38,016 nt of DNA from Snuella sedimenti (lineage in GTDB: Bacteria > Bacteroidota > Bacteroidia > Flavobacteriales > Flavobacteriaceae), in assembly GCF_016428595.1 (NCBI RefSeq), contig NZ_JAELVQ010000032.1, positions 1 to 38,016 on the forward strand. The letters are read 5' to 3'. Shown here piece by piece: positions 21,101 to 26,583 of the stretch. A model generated the notes under the pieces. It worked only from the letters and a program-made list of their open reading frames with translations, had not been told where the DNA came from and searched no databases. The position numbers and the translations under genes were made by a program. The stretch's first letter is position 1; the number at the start of each line of letters is the position of its first letter.

Positions 21101-21844
21101 TTTAATAAGACTCGAAAATGACCATCCATCCCACAGAATGTGATGATTTGTAAACACCATTTTAGTTAGATTTTGTTTTATTTTTAATAGAGTGATACGG
21201 AATAATGGTGCTTGTTCTAGTGAAAACCCTGTAGCCCTATCGTTTTCCAAAAACACATCAACCTTTTTGTCCCTATATGTTTCTGAAAGTACACTATAAT
21301 CAATTTCTATAAGAGGTACCTTTATACAATCATATACACATTGCACGGGAAGTTCCAGAGATTGTGTAAAAATTGCCGTTCGCAAAATGGTATGTTTCTT
21401 TATTAAGTATTCCCATGCTTTTTCAAATGATGCCTTTGAAAATTCACCAACAATATCGCACTGTAATTGAACAATATATGCAGTCGTATTATCCTCATAA
21501 AGACTATGAAATAATAAGCCTTGTTGTAATGGCCCCAAAGAATATATGTCTACTATTTTGTGTTGATGTATTTGTGAAGTTATAAATTCTTTAAGCCTTT
21601 TATTAGAAATTGTTTCTGGTAGACCATAATCACTCGCAGTCTTTATTTTGTTTTGCGATTGATTTTTTTGGCTACTTAAGATTGATATTAGCTGTTTTTT
21701 GTTAGATTTTATTGTCGCTAAAATATGTTCTGATAGTTCATTTCCTTTTTTTCGTTTGATTCCTAATTGATTTTCTTTTACAAATAATGTGATACCATTA
21801 CTTTCAAGAAATTCAATGATTTCATAAATATTTTTAGTCCTCAT
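6134..21844 (-). CDS. Giant four-module NRPS (5236 aa)
   Basis: Peptide synthetase adding four residues. Order, approximate residues: TubC docking 1-60; C1 98-525 (DCL-type, LGPLQQGLLF; HHILWDG); A1 560-1040, code DFWNIGMVHK = Thr; T1 1090 (LGGHSL); C2 1152-1580 (LCL, HHIASDG); A2 1605-2085, code DASKIGHVGK, Asp-like; T2 2136 (LGGDSI); E1 2190-2620 (HHLAIDG, EGHGRE); C3 2660-3090 (DCL, HHILWDG); A3 3125-3605, code DVHNFAIIYK, unassigned; T3 3656; E2 3715-4140 (HHLIIDG); C4 4190-4610 (DCL, HHIILDG); A4 4640-5120, code DFWNIGMVHK = Thr; T4 5178 (GGNSI). Codes were aligned by hand to GrsA. Each C domain after an E is DCL-type, and C2 after E-less module 1 is LCL, so the line is internally consistent: L-Thr, D-(Asp-like), D-X, L-Thr. 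A1 has SIGKIDK where the A10 motif normally reads NGK; the lysine is kept. A1 and A4 cores are almost identical at DNA level. The gene starts 29 bp after the one-module NRPS ends, and its last 11 bp overlap the next gene. Confidence 0.96.
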   Translation of the reverse strand: MRTKNIYEIIEFLESNGITLFVKENQLGIKRKKGNELSEHILATIKSNKKQLISILSSQKNQSQNKIKTASDYGLPETISNKRLKEFITSQIHQHKIVDIYSLGPLQQGLLFHSLYEDNTTAYIVQLQCDIVGEFSKASFEKAWEYLIKKHTILRTAIFTQSLELPVQCVYDCIKVPLIEIDYSVLSETYRDKKVDVFLENDRATGFSLEQAPLFRITLLKIKQNLTKMVFTNHHILWDGWSFSSLIKNFMTCYTQLERGGTLPEIILDDYGAHIRKISDNSESIGLSYWKNYLSKVTSPTYFPFLNNVAKRNKIFGNLDYKFILPEDLNKKLYTYTEQNRVTVNTLLQGVWSVLLSKYIVQETVVFGVTVSGRDSYIKGIEDKVGLYINTIPVCSTIKDDTKITDWLQELQNEHTVAREEYSYLSISSIESQSGLNKSLFDTVVVFENYPVEEITSESILEFNLENIKSIESTNYTLSLVILPSQKGITIKIGYNDANIDSEMIAKIKTHLQTLLESFVSGVEYVGDLQYLTTEEHAELLDLYNNTAVDYSQDETILSLFEFQVQKSSKAVAAVYEGQKLTYKELDERSNQLAHYLREKGVKDETFVPICVDRSLHMIVGMLGIVKAGGVYVPIDPDYPQERVDFILNDLKAEIVVTEHAFAEFFSESIEVVELDTIAETLETYPTVKTENTLKSDQLLYVIYTSGTTGTPKGVLITHENVTRLFYNDTSLFDFNENDVWSMFHSYNFDFSVWEMYGALLFGGKLVVVPKSYTKDPELFGSLLANEGVTILNQTPSSFSVLQERVLQNNLDLQVRYVIFGGEALHPQIVKDWKERYTACKMVNMYGITETTVHVTYKEITEKEIASNQSNIGVPIPTLGCVILDDSQKLVPTGVQGELYVTGAGLARGYLNREDLTKERFVTLEIGNESRKYYRSGDLVKINTDGELEYLGRKDDQVKIRGYRIELGEIESALDGLELVKQSVVIVKEDGSGNKQLVAYVIAESGVDNNLLHKELAAKLPDYMVPRLYMQVESFPLTSIGKIDKRALPAIDDSTYQTGGYVGPSNNIEAQLVAIWQDLLDLDRIGVTDNFFELGGHSLLGIRLVSIIKSQLDVSISIRDVFANSTIKELGRIVSHASSSLVPPIMAMERPDRIPLSYAQERLWFIDQLQGSVAYHIPAALRIEGSLDAELFSRAMRSLVTRHESLRTVFREENGIGYQYIKDSDGFEVSYIPELPTDVPSFIEQETRKVFDLANDYMLRVNVLKEGDSSHVIIFVMHHIASDGWSIPIFVNELEAYYESLLKGEESPLAELPIQYADYSIWQRGYLSGEVLKSKMMYWKDKLEESKPLELPIDYVRPAIQSTEGGIFEFMIDGSSQQKLQELSKENNATLFMTLLSVYKVLLYRYTGSLDISVGTPIANREQMEIAGLIGFFVNTLVLRDELKSDVSFLSLLKQVKETCLDAYAHQDIPFERIVDNLEIERDQSRTPLFQTLFALQNNEEVTGMSLGENKLEVLVQEFTTPKFDMTFNAVEMDNGIACSITYAKALFKEETIGRMAVHFNQLISSVLNDIDQSIDTLEILTDEEKADLLQNFGVSKVSYEEGKNIIDLFETQVQNTPESIALVFEGTKLTYKELDEKSNQVAHCLASHDITKEKLVPICMEPSLETIIGLLGILKSGGAYVPIDPIFPAERIAFILKDIEADIIVTSKSSNITFSGNNKYHLLYIDELEERLYPLSKLEVAISPSDLAYVIYTSGTTGNPKGVLIEHHSVLDHIYGLYNRTNIKKCKSFALTATISADAVVSIIFPPLFDGGTLHVLAKETIVNAEKMSNLHFDCIKIVPSYWYSLQSEKFTFLPKKCLIFGGEELKEEMLLFLKEKKYSGDVYNHYGPTETTVGKLIKKIDLYNPLQKISLGTPFSNTEVYVIGENNELCPIGVVGELCISGQGLARGYLNQPELTREKFIPHPFKDNKKIYKTGDLVRWLPNGEIDFIGRKDNQVKIRGYRIELGEIESALDELEIVKQSVVIVKEDGSGNKQLVAYVIAESGVDNQFLQKELASKLPDYMVPRLYMQMESFPLTSNGKIDKRALPAIDDSTYQTGVYVGPSNDIEAQLVAVWQDLLDIDRIGVTDNFFELGGDSIKAIQLVSRSKSLGIHYQVKDIFSHQTISEISLHLREANEIIKESGVLEGEVVLHPIQRQFFDANYTAYNHYNQSVLLNVSKSITEEILGIAISKLLAHHDVLRLQYAYDEGTMYPVQRYGAYEQELIVENVKSLEEVTPICNKYQVDLDILRGDVTRFVWIKTSEEEKENRLFIGVHHLAIDGVSWRILLEDLTNIIEDFQEGKEASLPEKGTSYRQWTMSLKDYAGSLALEGEYKYWKRVLSNYVPLPVDKDYGQSISFEGVNNYSVKLDTLSTEALMKDIHGIYGTEINDILLSALSIALEGWLDTEKVVIGLEGHGREELFEGIDLTRTLGWFTTIYPVCLDVKGKEELGLLIADVKDMLRGVPNKGIGYSVLRYLGKEEVQEALDMDYQEIVFNYLGSFDNSVSKEVDSLIGFARESSGKTISVGNTYSHKMSINSMIVDGCLQLDWSYDSKRYNRQTIEALANKYIRSLEDIIAHCRDIDYKITTVSDYSLPLSVTNKNLLDFKSVLNPQGELVDIYPLSPLQEGLLFHSLYGGEDTGAYIVQFQCDLVGRFSKEIFRKSWAYLMERHTILRTAIFVEGLDLPVQCVYNQVKVPITEIDYSTLSREELLASMEEFLEKDRVLGFILEQASLFRVTLINIGDGRTRMVFTNHHILWDGWSLSNLIHSFMLCYNKFETEGVFPDLPLDNYGTHIRQISSKNKDEGLVYWRDYLSSITSPTYLPFISDVSKRNRVFGNKEKEFVFRGAIQSFTEKHRITVNTLIQGVWSYLLSKYTGQEDVVFGAIISGRDSGIKNVEKKVGLYINTIPVCSTISNDLKVVDWLQALQDGHTTGREEYGYLPLSSIESQSSIKGTLFDSLLVFENYPAEEISSGESSAKFMIENAKGIESTNYTLSLIIIPSSEGITIRFGYNEGVISDEKIRMIQDHLEELLKSFLNGATKISELNYLPQEGRYQLLETFNNTTVNYPADKTVLDYFKEQVLKSPESIAIVFGDSQLTYKELDDLSNQLGHYLIEIGVEKETLVPICLDRSLNMIVGILGVLKSGGAYVPIDPKYPKDRIGFMLEDISAKIILSTRSFAELFTHFKLELLTVFLDDFSKGLELSEEPLDVIVDANQLAYVIYTSGTTGVPKGVMIEHKSLNNFLNGFSELYSFSASTRFGLKTNYAFDVSVHEIFGWVKCGGSLVILPRNAEKEVKCIIESIQKYKITHLNLVPSLFSVLLEELQETDKEALSSLKYFFLAGEALPVSLVRDYHELGFDAKLENIYGPTEATIYSSYFSTENLTEDQTSIPIGKPVPNTQLYVLDEQLSLLPQGIIGELCIGGVQVARGYLNQEELTKEKFVSNPFIEGERIYKTGDLARWLPDGELEYLGRKDDQVKIRGYRIELGEITAALDQIEGIKQSVVLAKEDVGGNKLLVAYVVSEEKVDGKSIEGHLKSKLPEYMVPKFYMQLEAFPLNANGKVDRKALPELDEGVYSKEKYEKPTNEVEKMLVEIWQQLLGVEQVGIHDNFFSLGGDSIITIQLVSRVKRKGYVFTPKDVFEHQTIRNIANYTLRKTDEKNSTEQGVLEGDVSMLPIQKLFLENEYPEMKHYNQSLLLSIEKVISSEKIEVVVEMLMKRHDAFRLAFKKSNAIWIQQYTKNISTLQYEDLTNAAQEELSEKITEICERYQSSFIFETAEVVKFVFIETPNSTTKNRLFIVAHHLIIDGVSWRIILDDINDALQQIADNKPVQLGEKGSSYRQFSEALINYSKSNRFGAQKFYWETIANNFTSLPVDHEDEVSTMKDLESFHISLNKNATQALIKDVHRTYSTEMNDILLGALVSSITKYFSVNKISIGVEGHGREDIFEYIDVSNTVGWFTNIYPLILNSSEVNSISELIKSTKEQIRQVPEKGIGYGILRYFSEDEALQKTLENISWDIEFNYLGQLDNALVTNKWLSVASEFPGENVHKNTPLKTRLAVNSFIANDTLQLSFEYSKKTYNTETIEAIGKAYLDALETIIAHCVEETSTIKTPSDYELQGKISYQELDSLFINARENANTITDVYELSPMQEGMLFHGLYDDDSFSYINQIVIGFPESLNLEALEKVFNNVLKSYSILRSGFFYQNISTPIQTVYNRVVMPIKMVDYTKLSEEETVLTVAKFIEEDQKTKFNFNRPPLMRITLLHLPDKSYKMVWTYHHIILDGWSMSILMNDLLETYESFNKGYILEDKEEDLYQEYIQYLRSKDKREEESYWKDYLHNIKEGSLLPFISKEVDRNKGIGNFKSDYLSFNTEITIRLKDYCKAHRITTNTLIQGAWAYLLSKYTAKESVVYGVAVSGRPSDFKNVEKRVGLYINTIPLQVTIDDNQLIQDFLKQIQKGHTESREYQHSPLSDIKKWSGIQNEFFDSLFVFENYPVDRSGNQDTTLGTISMDVKEKANYPIIIESVVANTLNFKIDYNASILIQKDVVRVKTHLQTLLESFVSGVEYVGDLQYLTTEEHAELLDLYNNTAVDYSQDETILSLFEFQVQKSSKAVAAVYEDQKLTYKELDERSNQLAHYLREKGVKDETFVPICVDRSLHMIVGMLGIVKAGGVYVPIDPDYPQERVDFILNDLKAEIVVTEHAFAEFFSESIGVVELDTIAETLETYPTVKTENTLKSDQLLYVIYTSGTTGTPKGVLITHENVTRLFYNDNSLFDFNENDVWSMFHSYNFDFSVWEMYGALLFGGKLVVVPKSYTKDPELFGSLLANEGVTILNQTPSSFSVLQERVLQNNPDLQVRYVIFGGEALHPQIVKDWKERYTACKMVNMYGITETTVHVTYKEITEKEIASNQSNIGVPIPTLGCVILDDSQKLVPTGVQGELYVTGAGLARGYLNREDLTKERFVTLEIGNESRRYYRSGDLVKINTDGELEYLGRKDDQVKIRGYRIELGEINTILNKSEHIKKGVTLAQKDDSGIARLLAFIIPAENYQKMTVLAYLRAKLPSYMVPSILIELSEFPVTSNGKIDKKNLLQRETTVQSVIPFIAPRNEMEIQLADIWKKVLKMQKIGVNDSFFGIGGNSIDVIKLVSEIQKEFEINIPLRVLFDIDNIADLTKYIKLVQLEKEDNQNLKVYDL
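6683..8068. repeat. Near-identical A-domain core block, copy 1 (in module 4)
   Basis: 1386 bp matching 18935-20320 without gaps; I counted about 12 mismatches (about 99% identity). It encodes the end of the C-A linker through the A8 motif (GYRIELGEI) of the Thr adenylation domain A4 of the 5236-residue NRPS. Sequence on both sides is unrelated at this level. Confidence 0.95.
11210..11475. repeat. A5-A8 block shared by left-gene A2 and A3 of the giant NRPS, copy 2
   Basis: Partner of 1-266, offset 11209, in module 3 of the 5236-residue protein. Confidence 0.85.
15438..15814. repeat. A-subdomain/T block shared by modules 2 and 1, copy in module 2
   Basis: 377 bp resembling 18558-18934 (offset 3120) at about 90% identity by eye. 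Encodes the C-terminal A subdomain after A8 through the start of T, ending at the LGG of the carrier motif (LGGDS here, LGGHS in the other copy). Confidence 0.85.
16158..16327. repeat. Block shared by the two Asp-like A domains, copy in module 2
   Basis: 170 bp matching 35350-35519 with about 7 mismatches (about 96%), far above the similarity of the surrounding A-domain sequence. It covers pocket positions 299-322 and the A5 motif region (NHYGPTE). Confidence 0.85.
18161..18382. repeat. C-domain start shared with the TE-containing NRPS, copy in giant NRPS
   Basis: 222 bp resembling 37359-37580 at about 94% identity. It encodes the N-terminal part of the LCL-type C domain (PLSYAQERLWFIDQLQGS region). 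The preceding T domains are also alike (LGGHSLLGIRLVS). Confidence 0.8.
18558..18934. repeat. A-subdomain/T block shared by modules 2 and 1, copy in module 1
   Basis: Partner of 15438-15814. It abuts the 99% block starting at 18935, so A1 joins a core shared with A4 to a C-terminal part shared with A2. Confidence 0.85.
18935..20320. repeat. Near-identical A-domain core block, copy 2 (in module 1)
   Basis: Partner of 6683-8068, offset 12252 bp, same orientation. Encodes the Thr adenylation core A1. Protein differences are few (for example G/D, E/G, T/N, L/P and K/R exchanges). Confidence 0.95.
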
Positions 21845-21873
21845 ATGGTACAGTTTTTAATGAATTATTACAT

Positions 21874-24800
21874 TTACATTAAAGAGATTTCAAAATCTTG
21901 ATCTTCTTCTTCATAATCGAAAAATTCATTACAATGAGATATAATGTACTGTAATGCAACAATGTACTCGTCTGCAATGTGTTGTATGGTTTCTTTGTGA
22001 TAACGTTTACTATCATAACTCCAATCGAGTTGTAAAATGTTGTTTATAACCATGCTATTGATAACAATTCTGTGTGGATTTTTGTTGGACTGACCTATAG
22101 GTTCTCCTGCCGATTCACCAGCAAAGCCAATCAACTTGTTTGTATCCTTTGAAACACTCTTGTCAAAGCTTCCTAAATAGTTGAATATGATTTCTTGATA
22201 GTCCCTAGCTAAGCTTTTCCGCGTTTCTTTATCGCCGAAGTAACGTAACACGTTGTAACCGATTCCTTTTTCAGGAATCGCCCTTAACATATCTTTAGTG
22301 TCTGCGATTAGCGTTCCTACTTCTTCTTTTGACCTGATGTTTAAACTCACAGGATAAACCGTTGTGAACCATCCTAGAGTACGGTTAATGTCTACGCCAT
22401 CAAATAGTTCTTCGCGTCCATGACCCTCCAATCCAATGACCACTTTTTCACAGTCAATCCAACCTTCTAAAGCCAGTGATAAAGCACTTAATAGAATATC
22501 ATTTATTTCTGTTCCATAGGCGCCGTGTATGTCTTTTAGCAAGGATTCAGTAGCTACTGTATCCAAATTTACACTGTAGTTTGCTGTCTCTTTGTATGAG
22601 ATAGTTTCTGAACATTCTATGTCAACTGGCAAGGATTTAAAATTGTTGATCACTTTTTTCCAGTATCTACGTTCTCCTTCCAAAGCTGGTGAATTTACAT
22701 AGTTTTCAAGCGCCGCTGTCCATTGACGATACGAAGTTCCTTTTTCCGGTAAACTCATTGGAATGCCAGCTTGAAGGTTTTCTATAGTCTTGGTAAAATC
22801 TTCCAGGAAGATCCGCCAGGAAACGCCATCTATTGCCAAGTGGTGGATCCCTATGAACAACCGATTTTTTGCGTCCGCTGTTTCTATAAGTACAAAACGT
22901 GCAATGTCATTGTTATAGATATCTAAATCTGCTTGGTATCGATTACAAATGCCGGTGATTTCCGTTGTTTCTGTTACTGTTTCTGTGATTAATACTGGAA
23001 GTGTTATTCCATATGTTTGTCTTGGATAACTTGTTTCAGTCTTTTCAAACTCTAATCGTAATACATCATGATAATTTGCAAGAAGTTCGATTCCTTTTTG
23101 GATTATTTCCGGTTTGATTTCTTTGGAAAGCGTTAGCAACACTGATTGGTTGTAATGGCTTTCGGCCTCGTATCCAAAATCAAAGAATTGTTTTTGAATT
23201 GGATGCAAAACGACTTCACCTTCCAAAACGCCTGTCTCCTGTATAACTTCACCTACTTCCTTTAAATGTAAAGCAATTTCTGAGATCGTCTGATAGCTAA
23301 AGATGTCTTTCACCTGATAGTGAATATCCACTGCTTTACTTCTACTAACCAATTGGATTGCTTTGATAGAATCTCCCCCCAATTCAAAGAAGTTATCATA
23401 AACACCAATTTGTTCTACACTTAATAGATCTTGCCAAATAGTTACAAGTTTTGCTTCTACTTCATTGGTTGCAGCTACATAGCTCTCTTGTTGATATGCA
23501 CTATCATTTACTACAGATAATGCCTTTTTATTGAGTTTTCCATTGATTGTTAACGGGAACGATTCCAGTTGCACATATAGCTTTGGAACCATATAATTTG
23601 GTAATTTTGCTTCCAGTGCTTTCCGGATCGATTTGTGTTCGATTTCTTCTGTTGCTATGACATATGCAATTAATTGCTCATTGTTAATTGATACAACAGC
23701 TTCAGTAATCATTTTGATATTGGTTAGCGCTGTTTCTATTTCCCCAAGCTCTATTCGGTACCCTTTGAGTTTTACTTGATCGTCTTTTCTTCCCAAGTAT
23801 TTAATACTTCCATCCAATAGTCGTTTGGCCAGATCACCTGTTCTGTAGAGTTTTAAGTTTTCCCTAAAAGGGTGATCAATAAATTTCTCTTTGGTTAACA
23901 CTTCTTGATTCAGATATCCTTTAGAAAGTCCTTTCCCACTAATACATAATTCACCTGTTCCTCCAATTGGTAATACATTTAAAGCTTCATCTAAAATGAA
24001 GATTTCTGTATTAGCGATTGGGAGACCTATATTAATTTCTTTACTTGTAATTTCTTTTACCATACAACCAACCGTGGCTTCCGTTGGTCCGTATTCATTG
24101 AAAATCCTAATTTCAGGATTAATGCTTTGTAAGATTTCAACATGGTTGTTTTTAAGTGCTTCTCCTCCTAAAATAGCAACTTGTAAGTCATCACTTTTGA
24201 TTCCTGCATCTTTTAGAACATTTACATGTGATGGTGTTAGTTTGATACAAGAAATTTCACTTTCAATATAATTTGTCAGTAGTTCTAATATATCTTCGTT
24301 TTCTTTGAAAACCGTGATACTTCCCCCACTAATGAGTGGTAAAAAAATACTTGTGATGGTTAAATCAAAAGATGGAGAAGTGAATAATCCAAAATCTGTG
24401 TTATTCTCAGTTAAATAAAACCCCTTTCCCCATTGTGTATAATTTGATAAAGAATCGTGTGTAATGGGTGTTCCTTTTGGATTTCCTGTTGAACCAGAGG
24501 TATAAATAATATACGCAGTATCATCCAACTTTACTGAAGTTGTGAGTTCACTACTAAATTGAGCTGCTTCAAATTCTACATCTAAGGCTAACAACGTTCC
24601 TGTAAAATAATCCAGATCAAACATATAATTCGTATCAGAAATCAATAGTTTGATCGCTGCATTTTCTAAGATGTATGCTTTTCGCGAATCTGGATATGTA
24701 GTATCAATCGGGACATATATACAACCTGATTTTAAAATTCCTAAAATCGTGATGATATAGGCATCACCTCTATCCAAATGAATTCCAATAGGTTCTCCTT

Positions 24801-26526
24801 TTTCAACTTTATATTCTAATAATAAACAATTTGCTAATTGGCTGGATTGTGTGTCTAACTCTGCATAACTAAGTTGTCTTTCCTGAAAAGTTACTGCTAT
24901 TGCTTCTGGTTTTTCTTTTGCCTGTGCTTTGAACAAATCCAACACCGTAACTGGTGGAAATTCTGTAAAAGTATCGTTATAAGCATGAATCAAATCTAAT
25001 TTTTCAGTTGCATTTAGCATTTGTAAACTTCCTATCGACTGACTTGCATCGGCGACTACTGAAGTCATTAATTGTTCAAAATGAACTAACATACGATGAA
25101 TCGTAGATTCTTCAAACAAAACTGTGGAATATTCCACATTCATAAACAACCCTGACAAGGTCTCTTTCACATTTACTATTAAATCTAACTGTGACGTTGT
25201 CTGCTTCAACGGTATTTTTTCCACTGAACAATTTCCAAAAGTCAATTCTCCGAGCTCCTCATTATTTTGTAATACAAAGAGTATTTGAAATAAAGGATTA
25301 CGACTTTGATCTCGTTCTAACGCTAAATCATCTATAATCTTTTCAAATGGCAAATCTTGATGTTCATAAGCGGACAAACATGTTGTTTTTACTTGTTGTA
25401 ATAAAGCTTCAAACGAGTCAGTACTTGAAAATTTGTCTCGTAAAACAATAGTGTTCATGAAGAAACCTATTAAACCTTCTAATTCTAATTGGGTTCTATT
25501 AGCTATAGAGGTCCCTACGCTAATATCAAATTGACCAGAATAACGTGATAGTAAAACTTTAAATATACTTAATAATGTAACAAACAAAGTTGTCCCTTGT
25601 TCTTTTGCTACTTCATTTACCCCCTTTTGTAGTTCTTTGGAAATTTCATAATGATATGTTGTTCCTTCTATAGATTGAATAAACGGACGTGTAAAATCTG
25701 TTGGTAATTCCAAAATGGCTGCATCTTTTAGCTTTGATTTCCAAAAAGAAAGCTTTTCTTCTAAAACTTTTCCTGAAAGATAATCTCGTTGCCAAATACT
25801 ATAATCTGCATATTGAACTGTTAGTTCTGGAAGAGCTATTGTTTGACCTGATAATTTTTGCGTATAAATAGTCTCTAATTCCTTTACTAAAATTGGTAAA
25901 GACCAACCATCTGAAGCAATGTGATGTATCACTAAAATTAATACATAATCAATATCGCTTTTAGAAACCACACTAGCTCGTAACATATAATCCTGAGACA
26001 AGTCAAAAGGTGCTGTAGTCACCTTATCTATTTCTGATGACAATACTTCTTCTGTTGCTCCTTCTATATATGTAACCTCAAAAGCATCAATTTCTTTGAT
26101 TTCTTGATAACCAACCCCATCATGATCTTTAAATACTGTTCGTAATGATTCATGACGTTCTACTATATATTGCAAAGATTCTGACAACAATGATACATCT
26201 AATGCTCCAGTAACTTTTAATACTCCAGATATATGGTAAGCCAAACTGCCCTGTAACTTATCTATAAACCATAAACGCTCTTGTGAATATGATAATGGAA
26301 TATTACTTGGGCGAGAAATAGGTGCCAAAACAGGAAAAATCGAACTTGTCTTCCAATCCTCTAAAAAATTAATTAGTTCTTTCTTATTCTTTTTGAGTAT
26401 TTGTATAATTTCAGAAGTCAAAATAACACTTTTATTTTTCCGTAACCTTAATTTTCCTTTGTCTACATATAATTTTATCTTATGTGAATTAAGTATATGT
26501 ATTATATGCATTATATCTTTATTCAT
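21874..26526 (-). CDS. One-module NRPS, docking-C-A-T-E, predicted to add D-Asn
   Basis: A 1550-residue single-module synthetase. Domains: TubC-type docking domain 1-57; C 75-490, LCL-type (IPLSYSQERLWF), active site HHIASDG near 200; A 500-1010 (TSGSTG near 675; FDLTIT; FNEYGPTEATVGC), hand-aligned code DLTKIGEVGK, one residue from the tyrocidine-type Asn code DLTKLGEVGK; T near 1047 (LGGDSI); E 1105-1530 with HHLAIDG near 1228 and EGHGRE. The E domain implies D-Asn is passed on, and the next protein's first C domain is DCL-type, as expected. The C-terminus is a short acidic tail (EEEDQDFEISLM), the kind of linear motif that TubC-type docking domains bind. The N-terminal docking domain and LCL-type C imply an upstream donor of an L-residue that is not in this window. 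The gene begins 57 bp after the SbnB-like gene. Confidence 0.95.
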   Translation of the reverse strand: MNKDIMHIIHILNSHKIKLYVDKGKLRLRKNKSVILTSEIIQILKKNKKELINFLEDWKTSSIFPVLAPISRPSNIPLSYSQERLWFIDKLQGSLAYHISGVLKVTGALDVSLLSESLQYIVERHESLRTVFKDHDGVGYQEIKEIDAFEVTYIEGATEEVLSSEIDKVTTAPFDLSQDYMLRASVVSKSDIDYVLILVIHHIASDGWSLPILVKELETIYTQKLSGQTIALPELTVQYADYSIWQRDYLSGKVLEEKLSFWKSKLKDAAILELPTDFTRPFIQSIEGTTYHYEISKELQKGVNEVAKEQGTTLFVTLLSIFKVLLSRYSGQFDISVGTSIANRTQLELEGLIGFFMNTIVLRDKFSSTDSFEALLQQVKTTCLSAYEHQDLPFEKIIDDLALERDQSRNPLFQILFVLQNNEELGELTFGNCSVEKIPLKQTTSQLDLIVNVKETLSGLFMNVEYSTVLFEESTIHRMLVHFEQLMTSVVADASQSIGSLQMLNATEKLDLIHAYNDTFTEFPPVTVLDLFKAQAKEKPEAIAVTFQERQLSYAELDTQSSQLANCLLLEYKVEKGEPIGIHLDRGDAYIITILGILKSGCIYVPIDTTYPDSRKAYILENAAIKLLISDTNYMFDLDYFTGTLLALDVEFEAAQFSSELTTSVKLDDTAYIIYTSGSTGNPKGTPITHDSLSNYTQWGKGFYLTENNTDFGLFTSPSFDLTITSIFLPLISGGSITVFKENEDILELLTNYIESEISCIKLTPSHVNVLKDAGIKSDDLQVAILGGEALKNNHVEILQSINPEIRIFNEYGPTEATVGCMVKEITSKEINIGLPIANTEIFILDEALNVLPIGGTGELCISGKGLSKGYLNQEVLTKEKFIDHPFRENLKLYRTGDLAKRLLDGSIKYLGRKDDQVKLKGYRIELGEIETALTNIKMITEAVVSINNEQLIAYVIATEEIEHKSIRKALEAKLPNYMVPKLYVQLESFPLTINGKLNKKALSVVNDSAYQQESYVAATNEVEAKLVTIWQDLLSVEQIGVYDNFFELGGDSIKAIQLVSRSKAVDIHYQVKDIFSYQTISEIALHLKEVGEVIQETGVLEGEVVLHPIQKQFFDFGYEAESHYNQSVLLTLSKEIKPEIIQKGIELLANYHDVLRLEFEKTETSYPRQTYGITLPVLITETVTETTEITGICNRYQADLDIYNNDIARFVLIETADAKNRLFIGIHHLAIDGVSWRIFLEDFTKTIENLQAGIPMSLPEKGTSYRQWTAALENYVNSPALEGERRYWKKVINNFKSLPVDIECSETISYKETANYSVNLDTVATESLLKDIHGAYGTEINDILLSALSLALEGWIDCEKVVIGLEGHGREELFDGVDINRTLGWFTTVYPVSLNIRSKEEVGTLIADTKDMLRAIPEKGIGYNVLRYFGDKETRKSLARDYQEIIFNYLGSFDKSVSKDTNKLIGFAGESAGEPIGQSNKNPHRIVINSMVINNILQLDWSYDSKRYHKETIQHIADEYIVALQYIISHCNEFFDYEEEDQDFEISLM

Positions 26527-26583
26527 TTTTAATCATAGAATATTTTAAAAGTTTATTTCGTTTTTTATTAAGTAAAAAAATTA

